A stretch of DNA of 64,000 bases from Curtobacterium sp. BH-2-1-1 (GTDB lineage: Bacteria; Actinomycetota; Actinomycetes; Actinomycetales; Microbacteriaceae), in assembly GCF_001806325.1 (NCBI RefSeq), contig NZ_CP017580.1, forward strand, positions 2,604,001-2,668,000, written 5' to 3'. Of the stretch, positions 1 through 5,262 are shown one piece after another. Numbering within the stretch: position 1 is the stretch's first letter; every line of letters begins with the position of its first letter. The notes below the pieces were generated by a model that made no database searches, had not been told where the DNA came from, and worked only from the letters and a program-made list of their open reading frames with translations. A program made the translations under genes and the position numbers.

Positions 1-1
1 C

Positions 2-532
2 TCGCTGCCGTCGTACGCCGACGAGGACGGCGTGGACCCGTCCCTCGGGACCGAGACGCTCGCGCAGCTCACCCTCGAGATCGCGAACTGGCGCTGGGCC
101 GGGGTGCCCTTCACGCTGCGGTCCGGCAAGGCCCTCGCCGAACAGCGCCGCGAGATCGTGATCACCTTCAAGGACTCGCCGCACGTGCCGGTCGGCCTGC
201 ACGGTGCGGAACTGCCCGACCGGCTCCGGATCTGGATCGCACCGGACGAGATGCAGCTCGAGCTCAACGTCAACGGCGCCGGCGACCCGTACACGATCGA
301 CCACACGAGCCTCGACGTGACGTTCAACCCCGGACGCCTCAGTGCCTACGGCGAGGTGCTCGCCGGGGTGCTCGAGGGCGACGCCACCCTGTCCGTCCGC
401 GGGGACAGCGCCGTGCAGGGCTGGAAGGTCGTCGAGCCGTTCCTGCAGGCCTGGCGCAGCGGGAAGGCCCCGCTCGACGAGTACCCGGCAGGCTCCGAGG
501 GACCCGGTTCCTGGGACAACATCGACTGCTGA
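2..532 (+). CDS. zwf: glucose-6-phosphate 1-dehydrogenase, C-terminal part
   Basis: This enzyme oxidises glucose 6-phosphate to 6-phosphogluconolactone with NADP+ in the cytoplasmic oxidative pentose phosphate pathway. Only the last 176 codons or so are present, roughly the C-terminal third of a protein that is usually about 500 residues. The reading frame is open from base 2, so the GTG at 32 is an internal valine and not a start. Family marks are GTETLAQLTLEIANWRWAGVPF, split here as GTETLAQ and ANWRWAGVPF, then LRSGKAL and EIVITFK; these belong to the substrate and dimer domain. A short gap of 27 bases separates its stop from the next gene, whose -10 hexamer lies in that gap. Identification is firm because the WRWAGVPF-LRSGK block is diagnostic. 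Confidence 0.93.
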   Translation, partial: SLPSYADEDGVDPSLGTETLAQLTLEIANWRWAGVPFTLRSGKALAEQRREIVITFKDSPHVPVGLHGAELPDRLRIWIAPDEMQLELNVNGAGDPYTIDHTSLDVTFNPGRLSAYGEVLAGVLEGDATLSVRGDSAVQGWKVVEPFLQAWRSGKAPLDEYPAGSEGPGSWDNIDC

Positions 533-546
533 CGGACCGCGCGGCG

Positions 547-552
547 TAGGTT
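547..552 (+). promoter_or_regulatory. -10 hexamer TAGGTT of a probable leaderless gene
   Basis: TAGGTT fits the actinobacterial TANNNT -10 and ends 7 nt before the GTG at 560, so transcription would start at or near the start codon. There is no Shine-Dalgarno sequence in the gap, which supports a leaderless mRNA. Confidence 0.5.
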
Positions 553-559
553 CCGACGC

Positions 560-1345
560 GTGACCACGATCGACGACGTCCTGCAGACCGTTCCCGAACC
601 CGCCGGAGCCGACGTGCGCGTCGATCCCGTCCGCTACGACCACGAGGGCACCCCGCTGCTCGGCGTGCTGGCGAAGGACGCGGCGATCGCCGGTCGTCGC
701 CCGGCCGTGCTCGTCGTCCACGACTGGCACGGCGTCAACGGGCACGTCGAGGCGCGCGTCACGATGCTCGCCCGCCTCGGGTACGTGGCCTTCGGCGCCG
801 ACGTCTACGGCGAGGGCGTCCGGCCGGGCGACGACACCGCCGCCCAGGTCGCCGGGTCGTTCTACCAGGACCTCCCGCTCATGCGGGCCCGCGTCCGCGC
901 CGGCCTCGACCGCCTGCTCGGGGACCCCGACGTCGACCCCGCCCGGGTCGTCGTGATGGGCTACTGCTTCGGCGGATCCGCCGCGCTCGAACTCGCGCGC
1001 ACCGGGGCCGACCTCGTCGGCGCGGTCTCGTTCCACGGCGGGCTGCTCACGCACGACCCCTCCGACGCGGCCGCGATCCGCGCGAAGCTGCTGGTGCTCA
1101 CCGGCGCATCGGACCCGGTCGTCCCCGACGAGAGCGTCGTCGCGTGGGAGGACGAGATGCGGGCCGCGCCCGAGGTCGACTGGCAGCTCGTGAGCTACGC
1201 CGGTGCGATGCACGCCTTCGCAGTGCCCGGGACGGACGCACCGGACCACGGTGCGCAGTACCAGGCGCGTGCGGACCGTCGGTCGTGGCGGGCACTCGAG
1301 GTGTTCCTCGCCGAGGTCTTCGACGAGGAGCTCGCCGCGCTCTGA
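560..1345 (+). CDS. dienelactone hydrolase family protein
   Basis: This 261-residue alpha/beta hydrolase of the dienelactone hydrolase family is predicted to be cytoplasmic, with no signal peptide. The catalytic triad is visible: Cys136 in GYCFGG (nucleophile), Asp185 in GASDPVV and His218 in AMHAF. A Cys nucleophile is typical of this family, whose known members hydrolyse dienelactones in chloroaromatic breakdown, although many homologues have no assigned substrate. No other aromatic catabolism gene is nearby, so the substrate cannot be named. The GTG start at 560 was chosen because the frame begins with MTTIDD and a TANNNT hexamer sits 7 nt upstream. The gene follows zwf directly but seems to have its own promoter. 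Confidence 0.85.
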   Translation: MTTIDDVLQTVPEPAGADVRVDPVRYDHEGTPLLGVLAKDAAIAGRRPAVLVVHDWHGVNGHVEARVTMLARLGYVAFGADVYGEGVRPGDDTAAQVAGSFYQDLPLMRARVRAGLDRLLGDPDVDPARVVVMGYCFGGSAALELARTGADLVGAVSFHGGLLTHDPSDAAAIRAKLLVLTGASDPVVPDESVVAWEDEMRAAPEVDWQLVSYAGAMHAFAVPGTDAPDHGAQYQARADRRSWRALEVFLAEVFDEELAAL

Positions 1346-1383
1346 GGGCCGACACGCCGATGGCGGGCTCGGGGCGGCCTCGA

Positions 1384-1414
1384 TTGGCGTTCGGGGCCGC
1401 AGCTGTTGTAGAGT
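1384..1414 (+). promoter_or_regulatory. candidate promoter of tRNA-Arg
   Basis: TTGGCG at 1384-1389 and TAGAGT at 1409-1414 resemble -35 and -10 elements, with a rather long spacer of 19 nt. The -10 ends 21 nt before the mature tRNA, which leaves room for a short 5' leader. Tentative because of the spacer. Confidence 0.4.
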
Positions 1415-1435
1415 CTTCCACGGCCGCAAGGCCAC

Positions 1436-1508
1436 GCGCTCGTAGCTCAATGGATAGAGCATCTGACTACGGATCAGAAGGTTGGGGGTTCGAGTCCCTT
1501 CGAGCGCA
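1436..1508 (+). tRNA. tRNA-Arg (anticodon ACG)
   Basis: A 73-nt cloverleaf can be folded by eye. The acceptor stem is GCGCTCG (1436-1442) with CGAGCGC (1501-1507) and discriminator A1508. The D arm is GCTC/GAGC. The anticodon stem TCTGA/TCAGA closes the loop CTACGGA, which contains ACG. The T arm is GGGGG-TTCGAGT-CCCTT with two G-U pairs. The 3' CCA is not encoded. The ACG anticodon (A34 normally edited to inosine) reads CGU, CGC and CGA codons. Confidence 0.96.
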
Positions 1509-1528
1509 CTGCACCACCGAACCGATCG

Positions 1529-1557
1529 AAGGCCCCGTCGCACCGCGACGGGGCCTT
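1529..1557 (+). terminator. hairpin terminator after tRNA-Arg
   Basis: A perfect 12-bp stem (1529-1540 with 1546-1557) encloses the loop CACCG, 20 nt after the tRNA. A U-tract is weak (TTCGT). The hairpin may also end transcription of the minus-strand gene whose stop is at 1602. Confidence 0.85.
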
Positions 1558-1601
1558 CGTCGTTCCTGGCCTGGCCTGGCGTGGCCCGGGCCGGAGCCGC
1601 G

Positions 1602-1889
1602 TCAGCGCAGGCGCGCCGCCTGCTGCCGGTCCTTCTCGTGCTCCCGCACCACCGCGCTCACCGCGAGCCACAGGAGCAGCGACACGAACCACCAGAAGCT
1701 CACCACGGCAGCAGCGCCGGCGAGCGACGCCGCGAGCGGCACGAGCTCGACCGAGTCCGGTCCCTTGCCGAAGATGACGATCGCCGAGACCCAGAGCCCG
1801 ATCGCCGCCAGCAGGGAGACGATCCACACGACCAAGAGACCGTCGCGCCACCCGTTGTCCACGGGACCACCGTACCGGAGCGTCTGCAC
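1602..1889 (-). CDS. small membrane protein of unknown function
   Basis: This 95-residue protein is not recognised. Two hydrophobic segments stand out, about residues 18-40 (LLVVWIVSLLAAIGLWV...) and 54-82 (LAASLAGAAAVVSFWWF...), so it probably spans the membrane two or three times. The C-terminus is charged (REHEKDRQQ). The GTG at 1889 is the longest start; a second GTG at 1862 has a better upstream purine run (GGTGG) and would give 86 residues. It lies 29 bases downstream of the minus-strand gene 1919-3013 and may be transcribed with it. Nothing in the sequence points to a function. Confidence 0.6.
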   Translation of the reverse strand: MQTLRYGGPVDNGWRDGLLVVWIVSLLAAIGLWVSAIVIFGKGPDSVELVPLAASLAGAAAVVSFWWFVSLLLWLAVSAVVREHEKDRQQAARLR

Positions 1890-1918
1890 AGGAACGCCGC
1901 GGACGCCGAGCAGCCCGG

Positions 1919-3013
1919 TCAGGACAGGTTGATCGCCACGATCAGCGCGACGAACCCGAGCGTCACCGTCCCGACGATGAGCACCGTCCCGGCACCCCAG
2001 GTCGTCCGGAGCCGCCGCCCGGGCTTCGCGACCTCCCGCACCCGCACGACCGGGCCGTCATCGGCGGAGACAGCTGCCTCGGAGCGCTCGTCCCGCCACC
2101 GCGCCCAGCGCTCGACCCGGTCGTCGAGGGCGTCGACCGCCGCCGCGAGGGCCTCCCACCGCTCGGGCCGGTCCGTGATCAGGTCACGGGCGCTGATCAG
2201 GTACATCCAGTCGTCCACGATCTCGACGTCGAGCCCCCGCAGGTGGTCGACGAGCCGCGCCATCACGTCCGGCGTGAACAGGTACAGCGCGTCGCGTTCG
2301 TACCCGGCGGGGCAGTACAGACGGAAGTACCGGTCGAAGTCGCCCTCCAACGACAGCACCTGCGAGCCACGAACGACCGACGAGGTGTGCAGCGGGCGTC
2401 GAGGGCCCTCCTCGGACCGCAGCAGGATGTTCGGCAACGCCACCGGCAGACGCATCGCGCAGTACCCGCCGAACGCCGGCGAGGTGTTCGTCATTGTCGA
2501 CCGGACGAGCTCGTGGTTCGCGAACTCCAGGCCTCGGGGCTCGGGGGTCCGGAGCACCCGGTAGCAGTTCAGCGCGCCGCGTCGACGGAGCGGCGCGTCA
2601 CGACGGGTGCCGGTCGGCCCCGGGCTGTACGTCATGCCGTTGGCTGCCGCGAACCGGGCGAGGCGGTGGTGCACCCGCTTCCGCGGGCGTCGGCGCCGCA
2701 CCCGGATCCACGCCCAGGTGCAGAGGACCCCGGCCAGGCCGAGGAAGGCGCCGATCACGCTCTGCACGAGGACGGCGGTCGCCACGTCCTCGCCGCCCTC
2801 GGCGACGGTGGCGGTGATGACGAGGGTGAACGCGAGCAGGCCGATCGGCAGGCAGAGTGCTCCGGCGCCGAGCACGATCCGTCGGACGAGTCCGACCAGG
2901 TCGCGCGCCTCGGGGTGTTCGGCGACGAGGGCCTTCCAGGTCCGTCGCGCGTCGCGGCGTCGGACCGGCTCGGTGAGGGCGGTGGTGTCGATCGGTGTGC
3001 GCAGTGCCTGCAC
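1919..3013 (-). CDS. membrane protein of unknown function with C-terminal anchor
   Basis: This is a 364-residue protein of no family I can name. Two hydrophobic helices lie near the N-terminus (about residues 48-69 and 82-106), followed by a very basic stretch (RVRRRRPRKRVHH) that should stay in the cytoplasm. A soluble domain of about 200 residues follows, and a last helix at about 340-362 ends the protein. The layout, a soluble middle domain between membrane helices, resembles DUF3137-type proteins, but I see no diagnostic motif. The GTG at 3013 follows a G-rich run. Between it and the old yellow enzyme stop lies a perfect 40-bp palindrome (3061-3100). Confidence 0.7.
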   Translation of the reverse strand: MQALRTPIDTTALTEPVRRRDARRTWKALVAEHPEARDLVGLVRRIVLGAGALCLPIGLLAFTLVITATVAEGGEDVATAVLVQSVIGAFLGLAGVLCTWAWIRVRRRRPRKRVHHRLARFAAANGMTYSPGPTGTRRDAPLRRRGALNCYRVLRTPEPRGLEFANHELVRSTMTNTSPAFGGYCAMRLPVALPNILLRSEEGPRRPLHTSSVVRGSQVLSLEGDFDRYFRLYCPAGYERDALYLFTPDVMARLVDHLRGLDVEIVDDWMYLISARDLITDRPERWEALAAAVDALDDRVERWARWRDERSEAAVSADDGPVVRVREVAKPGRRLRTTWGAGTVLIVGTVTLGFVALIVAINLS

Positions 3014-3060
3014 GGTTCCCCCCGGTTCGTGACCTCACGACCCTACCGGGTGGGCAGACT

Positions 3061-3100
3061 GACGGGAGGCGCGGTGCCAGCTGGCACCGCGCCTCCCGTC
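3061..3100. repeat. REP-like palindrome, family 1 (perfect 40-bp copy)
   Basis: The 40 bases read identically on both strands. The outer arm is GACGGGAGGCGCGGTGCC and the centre AGCT. The element lies 19 bp beyond the stop of the old yellow enzyme gene (minus strand), where it can act as a terminator hairpin. It has the same arm as the copies at 19122 and 24147. Confidence 0.9.
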
Positions 3101-3119
3101 CGTGACCCGGTCGCGTCGA

Positions 3120-4214
3120 CTACGCGACCTGCGCGCGCACCTCGGTCAGCGTCGGGTAGTCGGTGTAGCCCTCGGCGCCGTTGCCGTAGAACAGCTCCGG
3201 GCGCGGCTCGTTCAGCTCGGTGTCCTGCTCCCAGCGGTACGCGAGGTCCGGGTTCGCGATCGCCGCACGACCGACGCCCACGGCGTCCGCGTGGCCCTGC
3301 GTGACGAGGGCGATGGCCTCGTCACGGGTGGTCAGCGCGCTGAAGCCGGAGTTGGCGATGAACGGGGCACCCGCGGTCCGGCGGATGTGCTGCACGAGGT
3401 CGCCGGTCGGCTCGGCGTGCAGGATGTCGACGAAGGCGAGGCCCAGCGGCGCGAGGCCCTCGGCGACGGCGGTGTAGACCGCGTGGACGTCCGCCGGGTC
3501 GCTCTCGAGGACACCCTGGATGCCGTGCTCGGGGGAGAGACGGATGCCGGTGCGGTCGGCGCCGATGGCCTCGGCGACGGCCGTGGTGACCTCGATCGCG
3601 AAGCGGGCGCGGTTCTCGGGCGACCCGCCGTACTCGTCGGTGCGCGTGTTCGACGCTGCCGACATGAACTCGTGCACGAGGTAGCCGTTCGCGCCGTGCA
3701 CCTCGACGCCGTCGAGTCCGGCGGCGATCGCGTTGCGGGCGGCGCGGACGAAGCCCTGGACGGCCTCTCGCACCTCGTCGGTGGTCAGCGCGTGGGGGAC
3801 GGGCATGTCCGCCTTCGAGCCGTCGGGGAGGTGTGTCTGCCCGGGAGCAGCGATCGCGGACGGGGCGACGATGCGCGGCGTGCCGGAGATGGCGGTGTGG
3901 GACACCCGGCCACCGTGCATGAGCTGCATCACGATGCGACCGCCCTCGGCGTGCACGGCGTCGGCGACGCGGCGCCACCCGGCGATCTGCTCGTCGGTCT
4001 CGATGCCGGGCTGCCCGGGGTAGGAGCGGCCTTCCTGCACGGGCCAGGTGCCCTCGGTGACGATGAGCCCGAGGCCGGCGCGCTGGGCGTAGTGCTCGAC
4101 GAGCAGGTCGTTCGGGATGCCGTGCTCACCGGCGCGCGTGCGGGTGAGGGGCGCCATCACGATGCGGTTCGACAGGGGGAGTGCGCCGAAGTCGGCGGGT
4201 TCGAAGAGCTTCAC
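3120..4214 (-). CDS. old yellow enzyme family alkene reductase (FMN, NADPH)
   Basis: This 364-residue TIM-barrel flavoprotein belongs to the NemA/old yellow enzyme group, which reduces activated C=C bonds of enones, maleimides, quinone-like electrophiles and nitro compounds with NAD(P)H. It opens with KLFEPADFGALPLSNRIVMAPLTR. Other marks are QLMHGGRVSH, the substrate-binding pair in VHGANGYLVHEF (His and Asn) and the FMN phosphate region FIANSGF...VGVGRAAIANPDL. The start is GTG; the N-terminal family motif begins at once, so the start is credible. It is the last gene of a minus-strand row: OhrR-like regulator, zinc-ribbon protein, then this gene 52 bp further on. The context suggests detoxification of reactive electrophiles. 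Confidence 0.93.
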   Translation of the reverse strand: MKLFEPADFGALPLSNRIVMAPLTRTRAGEHGIPNDLLVEHYAQRAGLGLIVTEGTWPVQEGRSYPGQPGIETDEQIAGWRRVADAVHAEGGRIVMQLMHGGRVSHTAISGTPRIVAPSAIAAPGQTHLPDGSKADMPVPHALTTDEVREAVQGFVRAARNAIAAGLDGVEVHGANGYLVHEFMSAASNTRTDEYGGSPENRARFAIEVTTAVAEAIGADRTGIRLSPEHGIQGVLESDPADVHAVYTAVAEGLAPLGLAFVDILHAEPTGDLVQHIRRTAGAPFIANSGFSALTTRDEAIALVTQGHADAVGVGRAAIANPDLAYRWEQDTELNEPRPELFYGNGAEGYTDYPTLTEVRAQVA

Positions 4215-4266
4215 GTCCGGGTGGAACGACGTGTTGCCGGGTGCAATTCCCGGTCGGGGCGGATCG

Positions 4267-4479
4267 TCAGGCTCGGGGGCACACGAGCGTCGAGGAGCGC
4301 ACCTGCCCCTCGGGGCGGATCACCTGGTGCTGGGAGAGGGGCTGGCCGCAGATCGGGCAGCCGCGGTCGATCGTGCGGTCGTCGATGCCCTCGGGGTGGC
4401 CGGCGCCGATCTGCGACGGGCCCATCTTGGCGATGAGCGTGCTGTTCCACCGTTCGTACCACTGTCCGAAGCGACCCAC
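4267..4479 (-). CDS. 70-residue zinc-ribbon-like protein of unknown function
   Basis: This small protein has a probable metal site: Cys41 and Cys44 in GCPICGQPL, His51, and Cys67 near the end (LVCPRA). The N-terminal half is hydrophilic and rich in Gly and Trp. The GTG at 4479 was chosen because AAAGGAC lies 5 nt upstream; a longer frame from 4536 would start inside the operator and has no ribosome binding site. A 14-bp palindrome identical to the one before the OhrR-like gene lies 14 nt upstream, so both genes should respond to the same regulator. Function is unknown. A redox-sensitive zinc site or a partner of the downstream old yellow enzyme are guesses. Confidence 0.75.
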   Translation of the reverse strand: MGRFGQWYERWNSTLIAKMGPSQIGAGHPEGIDDRTIDRGCPICGQPLSQHQVIRPEGQVRSSTLVCPRA

Positions 4480-4492
4480 GGTCCGTCCTTTC

Positions 4493-4506
4493 GTTCGTAC
4501 ACGAAC
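4493..4506 (-). promoter_or_regulatory. operator for the OhrR-like regulator (copy 1)
   Basis: GTTCGTACACGAAC has perfect arms GTTCGT/ACGAAC. It is the exact reverse complement of the site at 5001-5014. On the minus strand CACAAT (4513-4508) could be the -10 element just upstream, placing the operator over the start of transcription of the zinc-ribbon gene. Confidence 0.8.
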
Positions 4507-4542
4507 CATTGTGCCACGAACGGCTTCGCAGCACACGGCCGA

Positions 4543-4986
4543 TCACACGGTGTCGACGCGTTCGAGCAGTTCGGTGAGCTCGTCCTTCAGTGCTTCGAGG
4601 CGTTCCAGTGGCCAGCCGAGGCGGTCGGCGACGGCGAGCGGGACCGCCCGGGCCTGTTCGCGCAGGGAGCGCCCGGCGACGGTGAGGGAGACCTCGAGCT
4701 GGCGTTCGTCCGTGGTGCTCCGGGTGCGGCGGACGTAGCCGGAGGCCTCGAGACGCTTGAGCAGCGGGCTGAGGGTGGCCGAGTCGAGCCGGAGTTCGCG
4801 GGCGATCTCGCGGACGGAGCGAGGGTCCTGCTCCCAGAGGGCCAGCATGACCAGGTACTGCGGGTGCGTCAGGCCCATGGGCTCGAGCAGGTCGCGGTAG
4901 AGCCCGATGACGCTCCGGCTCGTCGCCGCGAGCGCGAAGCAGAGCTGTCGGTCGAGGGCGAGCGGGTCGACGTCGGTCTCGGTCAT
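4543..4986 (-). CDS. MarR family regulator, OhrR-like with one reactive cysteine
   Basis: This 147-residue winged-helix repressor carries the OhrR signature LDRQLCFAL near its N-terminus. In OhrR the equivalent Cys (Cys16 here) is oxidised by organic hydroperoxides and releases DNA. Of the three tyrosines that surround this Cys in Bacillus subtilis OhrR, only the Tyr29 equivalent (Tyr30) is kept; Tyr19 is replaced by Ala20 and Tyr40 by His41. The DNA-binding part runs from about 55 to 100 (LDSATLSPLLKRLEASGYVRR), with the wing TTDERQ. There is no ohr gene next to it; it heads a row with a zinc-ribbon protein and an old yellow enzyme. It is probably autoregulated through the palindrome 15 nt upstream. 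The inducer may differ from that of classical OhrR. Confidence 0.9.
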   Translation of the reverse strand: MTETDVDPLALDRQLCFALAATSRSVIGLYRDLLEPMGLTHPQYLVMLALWEQDPRSVREIARELRLDSATLSPLLKRLEASGYVRRTRSTTDERQLEVSLTVAGRSLREQARAVPLAVADRLGWPLERLEALKDELTELLERVDTV

Positions 4987-4992
4987 CCGCCC

Positions 4993-4998
4993 ACCCTA
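4993..4998 (-). promoter_or_regulatory. -10 hexamer TAGGGT of the OhrR-like gene
   Basis: Read on the minus strand, TAGGGT ends 6 nt before the ATG at 4986, the spacing expected for a leaderless transcript. The operator lies directly upstream, between the -10 and the presumed -35. Confidence 0.55.
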
Positions 4999-5000
4999 CC

Positions 5001-5014
5001 GTTCGTGTACGAAC
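5001..5014 (-). promoter_or_regulatory. operator for the OhrR-like regulator (copy 2)
   Basis: GTTCGTGTACGAAC has the same perfect 6-bp arms as copy 1, with the two centre bases inverted. It lies 15-28 nt upstream of the regulator start and just upstream of its -10, fitting repression by steric block. Confidence 0.8.
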
Positions 5015-5069
5015 GAGCGGGCGGGGTCTGCGCGCGCGGTGCTCGGTCGAGTGGTTGCGGGCGCGGGAT

Positions 5070-5178
5070 TGCGACAACCCGCGAGTCGATCGACGGGCGG
5101 AGTGTCGGAACATGCGCACGCAGAGGATGCGCGGGCACAATGCGACAACACGCGTGTCGATCGACCGGCGGAGTGTCG
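5070..5178. repeat. pair of 38-bp direct repeats in an intergenic region
   Basis: Copy 1 (5070-5107) and copy 2 (5141-5178) agree at 35 of 38 positions. They start TGCGACAAC and end GGCGGAGTGTCG, with the palindrome GTCGATCGAC in the middle. The 33 bp between them is unrelated. The 276-bp gap between the OhrR-like gene and the MMPL gene holds only these, an operator and a REP-like hairpin; I see no gene in it. Confidence 0.85.
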
Positions 5179-5204
5179 AATCCACGGTGCGAGACGCACG
5201 CACG

Positions 5205-5244
5205 GGAGGCGCGGGCCGACCCGTGTGGGTCGACCCGCGCCTCC
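5205..5244. repeat. REP-like palindrome, family 1, after the MMPL gene
   Basis: An 18-bp stem with one mismatch (GGAGGCGCGGG...CCCGCGCCTCC outer part) and loop GTGT. It lies 19 bp beyond the MMPL stop on the minus strand and should act as its terminator. The tail GTGGTCGCGTC after the hairpin recurs at other copies. Confidence 0.85.
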
Positions 5245-5262
5245 TGGGTGGTCGCGTCGTGC

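Noticed and set aside
3061..3100. Insertion-sequence ends or attachment sites at the perfect palindromes
   Set aside because: No transposase or integrase gene and no target duplications are visible; copies lie singly at gene ends, which fits REP-like hairpins better.
4480..4536. Longer start of the zinc-ribbon protein at 4536
   Set aside because: The added codons cover the operator and candidate -10; AAAGGAC fits the GTG at 4479.
5070..5178. A CRISPR array from the spaced 38-bp repeats
   Set aside because: Only two imperfect copies with one 33-bp spacer, an internal palindrome not typical of such arrays, and no cas genes in the window.
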